A DNA stretch of 64,000 nucleotides from Tepidisphaera sp. (GTDB taxonomy: Bacteria > Planctomycetota > Phycisphaerae > Phycisphaerales > UBA1924). Positions 48,875 to 57,406 of the stretch are shown one piece after another. The DNA is taken from positions 62,001 through 126,000 of the forward strand of contig WGNV01000005.1 in assembly GCA_016124375.1 (NCBI GenBank). The letters are read 5' to 3'. The position numbers and the translations under genes were made by a program. Numbering within the stretch: position 1 is the first letter of the stretch; the number at the start of each line of letters is the position of its first letter. The notes under the pieces were generated by a model. The model had not been told where the DNA came from, made no database searches, and worked only from the letters and a program-made list of their open reading frames with translations.

Positions 48875-50632
48875 TTAGCGACCGAGGACGAGCAACTGCT
48901 GCATTAGGTCATCGGTGGTTTTGATAATCCGCGAACTGGCGGAAAATCCGGTCGAGGCCTGCACCAGCCTGATGAACTCGGTGGAGAGGTCGACGTTTGA
49001 CTGCTCCAACGAGCCGCTCACCAGCCCCCCGGTGCCGAAGCCACCGGGCTGGGTGATGATCGCCGTGCCGCTGTTGGCGCCCGCCGAGAACAGGTTGTCG
49101 CCATTGCTCACCAGCCCGTCCTGGTTGTTGAACGTCGCCAGCGCCAACTGGCCCAGCGTGCGAGTCAGGCCGTTGGTGAACACGCCGGTGATCACCCCGT
49201 CGCCCCCGATGCCGTAGCCGGTCAGCGTGCCGATGGGCGATCCATCTCGATATGTCGCGGCGATGCTCGACCCGGTGTCGCTCAGCGCCGTCAATCCGCC
49301 CGCGGGCGAAGCGAAATCCAGCGCCAGCGTCAGGGGCGTGTCCGCGCCGCTGCCGGTGCGATCGACGTTTACCGTCACGGGCGTCGTCGACAGCGGCTGC
49401 CCCTTGGTATCGAACAGTTGCGTGCCCGTCGCGATCTGCGTCTGCTGCCCGTTGGGGTCGGTCGTCTCGATGTAGTACCGCCAGGCGGTTCCGGTGCTCG
49501 AACGCGAATCGAGCGCGTAGGTGATGTCGAGCTCGACAGTGCTGCCCAGCGAGTCGTACGCGGTAAAGGTCGTCCGCACCGATTCGCCATCCGCCTCCGC
49601 CGTCTTGTTCGGCGCGAAGGGATACTTGATCAGCGCGCCTGACGCGTCGTTCAGGCGCACGTCCGAAGCGCCGATCGTCAGATCGTTCGTGGTACCGGTG
49701 TTGCCGACGATGCTCAACAAGCCCGTCGCCGGGTCCAGGCTCACTCCAGGCGTCGAGCCATCGGGGTTGGGGCCGGTCGTGGTGTTGATGCCCAGCGCCG
49801 ACGTGAAGAAGGCGCTGATGTCCGCGACGGTCGACGCGCTCGTGATCGCGTAGCTGGCGGTCGGGATCAGCTTCCCGCCCTTCTGCGCGCCGCTGATGCT
49901 GATCGACTGGCCCGCCGCGAACAGCGCCGTCGTCCCGCCGGGCGAGGCGATGTCCGAAATATCAACCAGGCGCGTTGTTGCGTCCAGCACATTGGGCGAT
50001 ACCGGCGCGGGGTTCGCCCCCGCCAAGGCCGAGAAGCCCACACCAGTGCCCGCGCCCAGCGTGATCGTCGAGCCCCGCGAAGGCAAGAGCCCGCTGGCGT
50101 TGAGATTTCCCGAGAACTGCACGTTTCGCGTCGCCTGGGCGATTGTCAGCGCCCCCACGGGCAGGTTCACGTCGCTGATCCGGCCGGGGATGATGTTGAA
50201 GTTGGAATCAACCCCATAGCCCTGCACGCGCTCGCCACTGATGGTCGTGAGCTGGTGATCCGCGTTGGTGCGGAACGATCCGGCGCGGGTAAAGAACTGA
50301 TTCGTCCCGCGATTGACAACGAAATATCCCTTGCCGTCGATCGCCAGGTCGCGGTCATCTCCCGTGCTGGAGATCGTGCCGGGGTTGGTGTTCCGAAGCG
50401 TCCCGGCGGTGTTCACGCCCAGGCCGATCTGAAACGGGTTGGCCCCGCCGTAGTTGGCGCTCGGCGCCGTGCCCGCCGAGATCGTGCGCGAATAGATCGT
50501 CGAGAACTCAAGTCGCGACGACTTGTACGCGGTCGTGTTTACATTGGCGATGTTGTCGCCGATCACCTCAATATCGCGGCTCGCCGCGTTCAACCCCGTC
50601 AGCGCGGTGTACAAGGCCGTGGTCGATGGCAT
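48875..50632 (-). CDS. flgE: Flagellar hook protein FlgE
   Basis: Builds the flagellar hook, exported through the flagellar apparatus. 585 residues. Seen: the rod/hook N-terminal motif 'LYTALTGLNAASRDIEVIGDNIANVNTTAYKSSRLEF'; 'DLAIDGKGYFVV'; a long Thr/Ser/Gly-rich middle forming outer hook domains; and the C-terminal coiled motif 'SLEQSNVDLSTEFIRLVQASTGFSASSRIIKTTDDLMQQLLVLGR'. AGGAGG lies six bases before the start, and a strong hairpin lies 7 bases before that site. It follows flgD and the TIGR02530-like gene, as expected for the hook cluster. Confidence 0.95.
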   Translation of the reverse strand: MPSTTALYTALTGLNAASRDIEVIGDNIANVNTTAYKSSRLEFSTIYSRTISAGTAPSANYGGANPFQIGLGVNTAGTLRNTNPGTISSTGDDRDLAIDGKGYFVVNRGTNQFFTRAGSFRTNADHQLTTISGERVQGYGVDSNFNIIPGRISDVNLPVGALTIAQATRNVQFSGNLNASGLLPSRGSTITLGAGTGVGFSALAGANPAPVSPNVLDATTRLVDISDIASPGGTTALFAAGQSISISGAQKGGKLIPTASYAITSASTVADISAFFTSALGINTTTGPNPDGSTPGVSLDPATGLLSIVGNTGTTNDLTIGASDVRLNDASGALIKYPFAPNKTAEADGESVRTTFTAYDSLGSTVELDITYALDSRSSTGTAWRYYIETTDPNGQQTQIATGTQLFDTKGQPLSTTPVTVNVDRTGSGADTPLTLALDFASPAGGLTALSDTGSSIAATYRDGSPIGTLTGYGIGGDGVITGVFTNGLTRTLGQLALATFNNQDGLVSNGDNLFSAGANSGTAIITQPGGFGTGGLVSGSLEQSNVDLSTEFIRLVQASTGFSASSRIIKTTDDLMQQLLVLGR

Positions 50633-50651
50633 CGGTCGCCTCCTGCATCAG

Positions 50652-50676
50652 GTCGCCGGCGATTTGCGCCGGCGAC
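50652..50676 (-). promoter_or_regulatory. Hairpin in front of the flgE ribosome-binding site
   Basis: GTCGCCGGCG (50652-50661) and CGCCGGCGAC (50667-50676) form a 10-bp GC-rich stem with a 5-base loop. On the minus strand it starts 20 bases after the previous stop and ends 7 bases before the flgE AGGAGG. There is no T tract. It could stabilise the flgE message after cleavage or affect its translation. Confidence 0.6.
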
Positions 50677-50695
50677 TGAATCCGTTCGTTGTTGT

Positions 50696-51163
50696 TTACA
50701 GCAGCAGCCCCAGCGGTCCGGCGCCCGCCAGCTGGCTCAGCAGCCTCGCCCCGCCCGCAAGCGGATTGAACCCGCCGCTGTGGTCCGCCGGATTCAGCGA
50801 GATGGCCGTATCAAACCCGCTGATCAGCCCGCGGTCCTGCGGCGCCGGGCCGGTGATCGTTCGCGTCGCCACGTCCAGCGCGTACGCCTTGTCGCCCACC
50901 AGCACCAGCGCACGCTGCGCTCCGGTCAGTTGGGCCTGGTCCGCTGCCGCCGTCAGCTGGCTCTGCTGATCGTCCGTCAGGGAGAGCTGCACGCCCGGGG
51001 CGATCTTGACGCTCTGCCCGCTGGAAAGCGTGCCCGCCTGGGCCTGCTGCAGAAGCGTGTCGAAGTTCTGCCCTGCGATGGACGCCCCGGCGCTGGACTG
51101 CAGACCTTTGGCCTGGCCCGTCGACCCGAGGGCGCGCAAGAGCTGCACTGGGTCGATGGTCAT
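50696..51163 (-). CDS. Flagellar operon protein resembling TIGR02530 (Flg_new)
   Basis: Protein of 155 residues between flgD and flgE. Seen: 'FDTLLQQAQ' near residue 35, then 'LSLTDDQQSQLTAAADQAQLTGAQRALVLVGDKAYALDVATRTIT', which matches the pattern of the small flagellar operon proteins found at this place in Firmicutes and spirochaetes (from memory). The C-terminal 45 residues are Gly/Leu-rich. The start overlaps the flgD stop by 4 bases (ATGA). The role is unknown; help in hook assembly is inferred from position. Confidence 0.75.
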   Translation of the reverse strand: MTIDPVQLLRALGSTGQAKGLQSSAGASIAGQNFDTLLQQAQAGTLSSGQSVKIAPGVQLSLTDDQQSQLTAAADQAQLTGAQRALVLVGDKAYALDVATRTITGPAPQDRGLISGFDTAISLNPADHSGGFNPLAGGARLLSQLAGAGPLGLLL

Positions 51164-51582
51164 GTTCCGGCCCCCACCGTGGTCTTCACTTCGTCAAGGT
51201 TCGCCACCTGCACGCGCGACCCGTCGTCGAGCGTCACCACCGTGCCCTTGCTCGTCCGCGAGACTGTGCTGACAACGCCGCTGACCCGCGACGAATCGTC
51301 GGCGAGGCCCGACACGGTCTTGCCAATCAGCGTCGACGCGTTGGTGAAGTCGTTGTGATTGAGCAGCTGATCGAGCTTGTCGGAAAGGTCCGTATTCGAC
51401 TGGATGGACCGGATCCCCGACAGCTGCTGGATGAGCTGATTCGTATCGCTGGTGTTGAGTGGATCCTGGTGCGACAGCTCCTGCAGGATGATCTTGGTGA
51501 AATCACCCGATGAAAGCGCACTGAACCCGCTGGCTGCGGTGCCGCCGCCGGAATTGCTGCTCACGCCACTGATGTCCGACAT
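51160..51582 (-). CDS. flgD: Hook-cap scaffolding protein FlgD (short form)
   Basis: Caps the growing hook and is exported. 140 residues, the short form without the C-terminal Ig-like and Tudor-like domains of enteric FlgD, as in Bacillus. Seen: 'FTKIILQELSHQDPLNTSDTNQLIQQLSGIRSIQSN', the conserved N-terminal FlgD motif, and 'ASTLIGKTVSG' after it. The following gene overlaps by 4 bases. Confidence 0.92.
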   Translation of the reverse strand: MSDISGVSSNSGGGTAASGFSALSSGDFTKIILQELSHQDPLNTSDTNQLIQQLSGIRSIQSNTDLSDKLDQLLNHNDFTNASTLIGKTVSGLADDSSRVSGVVSTVSRTSKGTVVTLDDGSRVQVANLDEVKTTVGAGT

Positions 51583-51620
51583 GGATGATTTCCCGGGCCC
51601 GAAGCGCCGCTCCCGGCGTT

Positions 51621-52907
51621 TCAGGCGATGGCGTCGAGGCGCAAGCGGCCACCCGAGACGCGCGTCACGCTTGGGCTGGGCGCCTCAGGCGAAACCGCGT
51701 CGATGCCGCCAGTGCGGGGCTCCGCCCCGCCTTCACGCCCTGCGGCTTCACGCTGGCTCCGCCGATCCGGCCCGCTGTTCGCGTCCTGCGTCAGCGTCCC
51801 GGTCTGCGCCACGATGCGCGAGCCGTCGATCTCGATGCGTTCCACGCTCAAACCCCGCGCTTCCAGCGCGGCCCAAAGTTCATGCGACTTTGCTTCCAGC
51901 AAGTGGCGTGCCGAATCCGTCGTCGGCTCCAGCCGCGCCGTCACCTGGTCGTCCTTCACATGCAGGTGAATCGTCAGGTCACCCAGCGAATCGGGCGACA
52001 GGCGCAACGTCGCCTTGCCTCCCTGCTTCAGCGCCAGCGACAAACCGCGCGACACCTGCGTCAGCGGTTCATCGTCCTCCACCACGAACTTGGATCGCGA
52101 CGATGCCTCCAGCGTTGCGAGAAGTGCCTTCGACTTCCCACTGCTGATCGTCTTGACCTCGCCAGCAGTGGGCGCCGTCTGCTCCACCCTCGTGTCAGAC
52201 TCTGCGCCACCCACGGGCGATGCCGCTGTCGCCGCCGAGTTCGCCGGCCCAGTCGGAATCGGCGTTGCGGGGCTCCCAACAGCCCCGGCTGGGTTCGCAG
52301 TCGACCCTCCACCAAGCTCGCCGGTCGCCTTCGGCGTCCGACTGGGGGCAGCTTCGCCCTGCGTCCTCTCGGTCGGCGTCGGCGCGTGCGTGCCCTGGTC
52401 CGAACCCTGTCCCACCTTCGATGATTGAACCGACTTTGCCTCTCGTGGCCCGGGCCCTTCGGCATGCGGAGTTCCGTCCGCGGGCGCCTCGGCTTCGGAT
52501 CTCGCTCCGCCCGATTCCGTGTTCCGCGGCTCTGCTCGCCCGTCCTCAGAGGGTGTCGGCTCGGCCCTTTCGGCGGGGCTTTGCAACTCCGCGCGGGCGG
52601 CCCCGGTTGCGTTCGGAAGCGTCGACAGCTCCGACACGCTCAACTGCGTCAGATCCTTCGGCTTGGGCTGCTTCGCGTCGGTCCTGCGCGTCGGTGCCGA
52701 AGCCTGCGCCGGGTCCGGCACATTCCGCGCATTCGTTGCTGCACCCGGCTGCGCCGCCGCTCGCTCGCTCGTGAGCGTCGCACCTCGACCAAACGCCGCC
52801 TCCAGCGCCCGGTCGAACGCGCCGTGCGCGCCGAGCACATCGCCCCCACCAGAGCTCACTGCCCCGTTCGTCGTCAAGCCTGCCGGATTGTCAATCGAAA
52901 GTGTCAT
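51621..52907 (-). CDS. fliK: Flagellar hook-length control protein FliK
   Basis: Secreted ruler that measures hook length and triggers the FlhB switch. 428 residues. Seen: a long Pro/Ala/Thr/Ser-rich, low-complexity N-terminal ruler (1-270) and a C-terminal Flg_hook domain 'LSLALKQGGKATLRLSPDSLGDLTIHLHVKDDQVTARLEPTTDSARHLLEAKSHELWAALEARGLSVERIEID'. Its ATG follows the stop of the MotE-like gene with no spacing (TGA-ATG), which suggests coupling. The ruler length would set hook length in this organism. Confidence 0.92.
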   Translation of the reverse strand: MTLSIDNPAGLTTNGAVSSGGGDVLGAHGAFDRALEAAFGRGATLTSERAAAQPGAATNARNVPDPAQASAPTRRTDAKQPKPKDLTQLSVSELSTLPNATGAARAELQSPAERAEPTPSEDGRAEPRNTESGGARSEAEAPADGTPHAEGPGPREAKSVQSSKVGQGSDQGTHAPTPTERTQGEAAPSRTPKATGELGGGSTANPAGAVGSPATPIPTGPANSAATAASPVGGAESDTRVEQTAPTAGEVKTISSGKSKALLATLEASSRSKFVVEDDEPLTQVSRGLSLALKQGGKATLRLSPDSLGDLTIHLHVKDDQVTARLEPTTDSARHLLEAKSHELWAALEARGLSVERIEIDGSRIVAQTGTLTQDANSGPDRRSQREAAGREGGAEPRTGGIDAVSPEAPSPSVTRVSGGRLRLDAIA

Positions 52908-53711
52908 TCAAGGAGCGCCCGACGCAACGCCGGCAAACTCGCCGCGTTTGCGAAGCTGCTCCAGCAACTGGGTTGCCAGCCTGGGATCGGTCTTGGCGAT
53001 CTCCGCCAGGATCTTTCCCCGGGGCCGATCGTCCATCGCATCCAGGTACCGCAACGCGTCGGCCATCCCGGGCTGGCCGGGGGCCGAACCCGCCGCCGAC
53101 GCCCCCAGGGGCGACCCATTGGCGATGAGCGGGCCATTTCCCCCGCTCGCCGCACCAGTCGCGGGCGCGACGCCCGGCGTGACACCGGCGATCAACTGCT
53201 GAAGGATCGTCGCGCTCTGCGCGGGCTTGAGCGTGGTCAATACCGTGAGGCTTTTCTGGAACTGGGCATCCGCCAGGTCCGACTGCGTCTGCTTCACGGT
53301 GTCCTCGAACGCCTTCTTCTGGGCCGCGAACGCGGCCTTGTCGGCGTCGATCGCACTCCGCTCCGCCGCCAGCCCCCGTTGCAGGTCTTCCACCTCACGA
53401 TGGAGCCGGTTGATCCGCTCCTCATCCTGCTTGGTGGCTTCGATGCGTGCGGACAAGCGCTCCTCCGCGGTCAGTGGAGGCCGCGCCGCCTTGGCGGCCT
53501 CCGCCGCCGCCTTCTTATCCGCCTCGGCCTTCGCCGCCGCCGCCTGGGCCTCGGTCTTCTCGTCGGTGATCGTCTTGGAGAGCAGCTTGCGAATTTCGCC
53601 CGCCCGCTCCCAGTTCAGGCGGTCGCTGCTGCGCAGCCAGCCCACAAACCCTCCGATCGCCAGCAGGTTCGCGATCGCCAGCACCACGATGACATTCAGG
53701 ATGGTCTTCAT
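52908..53711 (-). CDS. MotE/YlxF-like coiled-coil membrane protein
   Basis: Protein of 267 residues. Seen: one N-terminal membrane helix (6-25, NVIVVLAIANLLAIGGFVGW); a long coiled coil (about 60-150) rich in Ala, Glu, Lys; then 'LTVLTTLKPAQSATILQQL' and 'ALRYLDAMDDRPRGKILAEIAKTDPRLATQLLEQLRK', which is the MgtE-N/FliG-like helical motif that marks MotE. It occupies the fliJ-fliK slot used by ylxF in Bacillus and flbB in spirochaetes. A scaffold or stator-associated role is inferred. Start overlaps fliJ stop by 4 bases. Confidence 0.85.
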   Translation of the reverse strand: MKTILNVIVVLAIANLLAIGGFVGWLRSSDRLNWERAGEIRKLLSKTITDEKTEAQAAAAKAEADKKAAAEAAKAARPPLTAEERLSARIEATKQDEERINRLHREVEDLQRGLAAERSAIDADKAAFAAQKKAFEDTVKQTQSDLADAQFQKSLTVLTTLKPAQSATILQQLIAGVTPGVAPATGAASGGNGPLIANGSPLGASAAGSAPGQPGMADALRYLDAMDDRPRGKILAEIAKTDPRLATQLLEQLRKRGEFAGVASGAP

Positions 53712-54175
53712 GCCAGTTCCTCACCCTTGCCCGCCCGCATCACCGCCAGTTCGTCCATCGCGGCCGCCTCCAGGCGCTTCTGCTCCTCCCGCCATTCCTC
53801 GAACCGCCGCTCCTTCAGCATCTCCACCGCCTTGCGCGCCGTCGCTGCCTTGAGCAGTTCGAGGCGCGCCGCGTCCAGTTTGCGATGCACGCCCGCCAGC
53901 TCAAACACATGCCGCTGCGCTCGCGCCACCATGTGCAGGCCCGCCCCGGCCTGCATCCTCACGCCCGCCAGATCCACCGCCGAACCCGCCCGCGCCCCGC
54001 CCAGCGCTTCCCGCAGATCGTCCCGCCCCCGAACGATCGCGCTCTGACACTCCCGGATCAGATCCTCGATCCGCGCTCGCTCACGCTCGAACGCACCGAC
54101 CACCAGCTGGCGCTTCCGCTCCTCCGCGGCTCTCGCCCTCAACAGCCCTTCGAGTTCGAACACAAACTTCGCCAT
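53708..54175 (-). CDS. fliJ: Flagellar export chaperone FliJ
   Basis: Coiled-coil stalk protein of the FliI ATPase complex that also recycles export chaperones. 155 residues, almost wholly helical and charged. Seen: 'FVFELEGLLRARAAEERKRQLVVGAF' N-terminus matching the FliJ start, then antiparallel coiled coil. Sequence in this family is poorly conserved, so the position between fliI and the MotE-like gene is main support. Confidence 0.88.
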   Translation of the reverse strand: MAKFVFELEGLLRARAAEERKRQLVVGAFERERARIEDLIRECQSAIVRGRDDLREALGGARAGSAVDLAGVRMQAGAGLHMVARAQRHVFELAGVHRKLDAARLELLKAATARKAVEMLKERRFEEWREEQKRLEAAAMDELAVMRAGKGEELA

Positions 54176-54204
54176 GCGTCAAGTTCCTGAATCACACGCT
54201 CCGC

Positions 54205-55587
54205 CTACCTCCCGCCCCCTCTTGCTCTCATCAACTTCTGTGTCGTCTCCGCCGTGTCCTTCGCCAGCTTCAACAGCGTCCCCCGTGCCTGCTCGAAGGG
54301 CACCGCGTCATCCTTGCCCTGCCTCAACAGCTCCACGATCGCCCGATTCGCCTCGATCGCCACGTCCGACTCCGGGTTGCTCCCCTTCGCATACGCCCCG
54401 ATCTGAACCAGGTCTTCCACTTCCTTGTACATCGCCATCATGCGGCACACCTGTCGCCGCGCCGCCGAGTGCTCCGGTGTGATGACCTCATCCGCCACGC
54501 GGCTCACGCTGTCCAGCACATCCACCGCCGGAAACTGTCCCTTGTGCGCCAACTTCCGCGACAGGATCACGTGTCCGTCCAGAATGCCGCGAGCCGCGTC
54601 CGCGATCGGCTCGGTCATGTCATCGCCTTCCACCAGAATCGTGTACAACCCGGTGATCGACCCCTTGTCCCCGCTCCTTTTCACCGCGCCGGCACGCTCA
54701 AGCAGCAGCGCCAGCTGCGCAAACACGCTGGGCGTGTAGCCCTTGCTGGCCGGCGGCTCGCCCACGCTCAGCCCCACCTGCCGCTGCGCATGCGCAAACC
54801 GCGTCACCGAATCCATCATCAGCAGCACATCCAGCCCGCGATCGCGAAAATACTCCGCCGCCGTGCACGCCAGCTTCGCCGCGCGCAGCCGGAGCAGGGG
54901 CGACTCATCCCCGGTCGCCACGACCACCACGCTCCGCGCGAGTCCCTCCGGCCCCAGGCTGTGAGCGATGAAGTCCTGCACCTCGCGCCCGCGCTCGCCG
55001 ATCAGCGCGATCACGTTCACATCCGCCTCGGTCCGCTTCGCGATCGACCCCAGCAGCGTGCTCTTGCCCACACCCGGCCCGGCGAAAATCCCCATGCGCT
55101 GCCCGCGCCCCAGCGGCGTCATCAAGTCAATCACCCGCAGGCCCGTCCGCAAGGGTTGGCGAATCGGCCGACGCGTCAGCGCCGCGATCGGCTCGGGATT
55201 GATCGGCAGGTGCACGCGGTCATGCGCCGGCCCCTTGCCGTCGATCGGTCTCCCGAGCCCATCCACCACCCTGCCAAGCAGCGATGCGCCGACCGGCGCG
55301 GTCTGGCTCGTCTGCTCCCACACCACCTCATCGCCGGGCGAGATCCCCGTCGTCTGTCCCAGCACCATGACGATCGCCTGCTCGCGGGAAAAGCCCACCA
55401 CCTCTCCGAACAACGCACCCCCCGCGCGGGCCACATCCGGGCTGCGCCCGAACTTCACAAGCGACCCAACAGGCGCGGGCAGCTCATCCACCAGCACCGT
55501 CAGCCCGCGCAGCGCCGCGACCCTCCCCGAGATCCTCAGAGGCTGAGCCCGCCCCACCGCCTCGAACGCCGCCGCGAAGACGCTCAT
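54205..55587 (-). CDS. fliI: Flagellum-specific ATPase FliI
   Basis: Hexameric ATPase that drives export substrate loading. 460 residues. Seen: Walker A AGPGVGKST (169-177), 'VIALIGERGREVQDFI', Walker B region 'DVLLMMDSVTRFAHAQRQVGLSVGEPPASKGYTPSVFAQL', and 'DGHVILSRKLAHKGQFPAVDVLDSVSR'. All typical of the family. Start overlaps fliH stop by 4 bases (ATGA). Confidence 0.96.
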   Translation of the reverse strand: MSVFAAAFEAVGRAQPLRISGRVAALRGLTVLVDELPAPVGSLVKFGRSPDVARAGGALFGEVVGFSREQAIVMVLGQTTGISPGDEVVWEQTSQTAPVGASLLGRVVDGLGRPIDGKGPAHDRVHLPINPEPIAALTRRPIRQPLRTGLRVIDLMTPLGRGQRMGIFAGPGVGKSTLLGSIAKRTEADVNVIALIGERGREVQDFIAHSLGPEGLARSVVVVATGDESPLLRLRAAKLACTAAEYFRDRGLDVLLMMDSVTRFAHAQRQVGLSVGEPPASKGYTPSVFAQLALLLERAGAVKRSGDKGSITGLYTILVEGDDMTEPIADAARGILDGHVILSRKLAHKGQFPAVDVLDSVSRVADEVITPEHSAARRQVCRMMAMYKEVEDLVQIGAYAKGSNPESDVAIEANRAIVELLRQGKDDAVPFEQARGTLLKLAKDTAETTQKLMRARGGGR

Positions 55588-56294
55588 GACGCCGCCTCTT
55601 TGGGCAGCAGCGCGTCGATCACACGCTCGAGCTGCGTCTGGATTTCCGCGTTCACCGTCCCGCCCCCGGGGCTACGAACCACGCATGATCCGCTCGTCAA
55701 CGCCGGGTCCAGCACCAACTCCGCGGCCGCTCCCGCCCCGAGCGCACCCAGCACCCTTGGCAGCGCCGCCCTGGCCATCGCCTCGTCGGCCGGGCTCACG
55801 GCCACCACCAGCCTCGTTCCCAGGCCGCATTCCCTGATCGCCGCTTCCATCTGCCCATCAACCACCTTCGGGTCCAGCTCGACGACGCGCTTGACCACCC
55901 GCCGCGCGATCTCAGCCGCCAGGCCCAGCAGGTCCGTCTTCGCCGCCTGCAGCATCTCCTCGCGCCGCGAGAGAAAACTCTCCAGCCCGCTCACCCAGGC
56001 CGCCTCGATCTGCCCGAGCGCGGCCTTGCGTTCCGCCAGCCCTTGCTGCCGCCCTTCCTCCAGCCCCTTGGCGTACCCCTCCTGCCGTCCCATCGCAAGG
56101 CCTTCGGCCCGGCCCGCCTCGCGCGCGTCGCCCACCAGCCGCGCCCGCTCCTTCTGCGCCTCCTGCACGATCCGCGCCGCCTCGGCCAGCGCTCGCGCAC
56201 GCATCTCATCACCCTGGCGTTTGAGGTCGCCAAGGTCGAGCACCACGGCCTGAGCCGCGATCCGCGCCGCATCCGCCTGCCGCAGCACCGCCAT
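55584..56294 (-). CDS. fliH: Flagellar assembly protein FliH
   Basis: Binds and restrains FliI and links it to the C ring. 236 residues. Seen: helical N-terminus with the Gly-rich helix 'GRAEGLAMGRQEGYAKGLEEGRQQGLAERK' (GxxxG repeats typical of FliH), and a C-terminal 'DLLGLAAEIARRVVKRVVELDPKVVDGQMEAAIRE' plus beta domain as in type III stator proteins. Overlaps fliI by 4 bases. Confidence 0.92.
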   Translation of the reverse strand: MAVLRQADAARIAAQAVVLDLGDLKRQGDEMRARALAEAARIVQEAQKERARLVGDAREAGRAEGLAMGRQEGYAKGLEEGRQQGLAERKAALGQIEAAWVSGLESFLSRREEMLQAAKTDLLGLAAEIARRVVKRVVELDPKVVDGQMEAAIRECGLGTRLVVAVSPADEAMARAALPRVLGALGAGAAAELVLDPALTSGSCVVRSPGGGTVNAEIQTQLERVIDALLPKEAAS

Positions 56295-56324
56295 GCGTCC
56301 TCCTCAGCCGGCAGCCGCGCCCGC

Positions 56325-57368
56325 TTACACCATCTGCTCGGCGTCCCCGCCGCGTCCTTCGATCACCACATCCCCCGCCTCTTCCAGCCTCCTCACGATG
56401 TCCACGATCCGCTGCTGCGCCGCCTCCACGTCGCTCACCCGCACCGGACCCATGTACTGCATGTCTTCCTTGATGAGCTGCGCCGCCCGCTCCGACATGT
56501 TCTTGAAGATCTTGTTCTGCAGCTCGTCGCTCGCGGTCTTGAGCGCCAGGCTGAGCTCGCTGTTGTCCACCTCTTTGAGCACCGCCTGGATGCCCTTGTC
56601 GTTCACCTTCAGCACATCCTCGAACACGAACATCAACCGACGAATCTGCTCGACCAGGTCCGGGTCTTCCGACTCCAGCCCCTCCATGATCGCCTTCTCC
56701 GTCGCGCGATCCGTCAGGTTCAGGATCTCCGCCACCGTCGGCACGCCGCCCGCCTTCTCCGTGCTCTGGTTCAGCATGTTCGACAGGCGGCTCTCCAGCC
56801 CCCGCTCCACATCGCGGATCACCTCGGGGTTGGTCTGCTCCATGTTCGCAACCCGCTTGATCACCTCGATCTGCTTCTGCATCGGCAGAGCGCTCAGAAT
56901 CTCGCTCGCCTTGTGATGGGGCAAATGGCACACGATCAGCGCGATCGTCTGCGGGTGCTCATCCTGAATGAACGTCATCAGGTTGTCGCTCTCGGCCCGC
57001 TGCAAAAACGCGAACGGCGTCCGCTGCACCTGCGTCTGGATCTGCCCCATCATCCGCTCGGCCGCCTTCGGATCCATCGACCCCATCAGCAGCTGCTTCG
57101 CGTAATCCAAACTCCCCTCGTTCGCGTACTCGCTCGCGATCGAGATGCCGTAGAACTCCTCCACCACCTGCGCCTGCAGCTCCTTGGGCACCCGCCCCAG
57201 GCTGGCCAGCTCGCGCGTCACCTCTTCGACAGCCTTGGTGCTAGGCGTCTTATTGAGGATCTTCGCCGCCCGCTCGGGCCCGATCGCCAGCAGCAGGATC
57301 GCCGCCTTGGTGATCCCCTCAAGCTCCCCGGCGTTGTTGGGCAGTTTTTCGTTGGGCTTTCTTGGCAT
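56325..57368 (-). CDS. fliG: Flagellar motor switch protein FliG
   Basis: C-ring protein on which the stator exerts torque. 347 residues. Seen: 'ITKAAILLLAIGPERAAKILNKTPSTKAVEEVTRELASL' N-domain, 'SEILSALPMQKQIEVIKRVANMEQTNPEVIRDVERGLE' middle domain with EHPQ-type 'DEHPQTIALIVCHLP', and C-domain 'LMFVFEDVLKVNDKGIQAVLKEVDNSELSLALKTASDELQNKIFKNMSERAAQLIKEDMQYMGPVRVSDVEAAQQ', with the charged torque residues. Follows fliF by 38 bases. Confidence 0.96.
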   Translation of the reverse strand: MPRKPNEKLPNNAGELEGITKAAILLLAIGPERAAKILNKTPSTKAVEEVTRELASLGRVPKELQAQVVEEFYGISIASEYANEGSLDYAKQLLMGSMDPKAAERMMGQIQTQVQRTPFAFLQRAESDNLMTFIQDEHPQTIALIVCHLPHHKASEILSALPMQKQIEVIKRVANMEQTNPEVIRDVERGLESRLSNMLNQSTEKAGGVPTVAEILNLTDRATEKAIMEGLESEDPDLVEQIRRLMFVFEDVLKVNDKGIQAVLKEVDNSELSLALKTASDELQNKIFKNMSERAAQLIKEDMQYMGPVRVSDVEAAQQRIVDIVRRLEEAGDVVIEGRGGDAEQMV

Positions 57369-57406
57369 GGTTCACAGTTCCGGCGCCGCCCGATTCTTCA
57401 CCTTGG

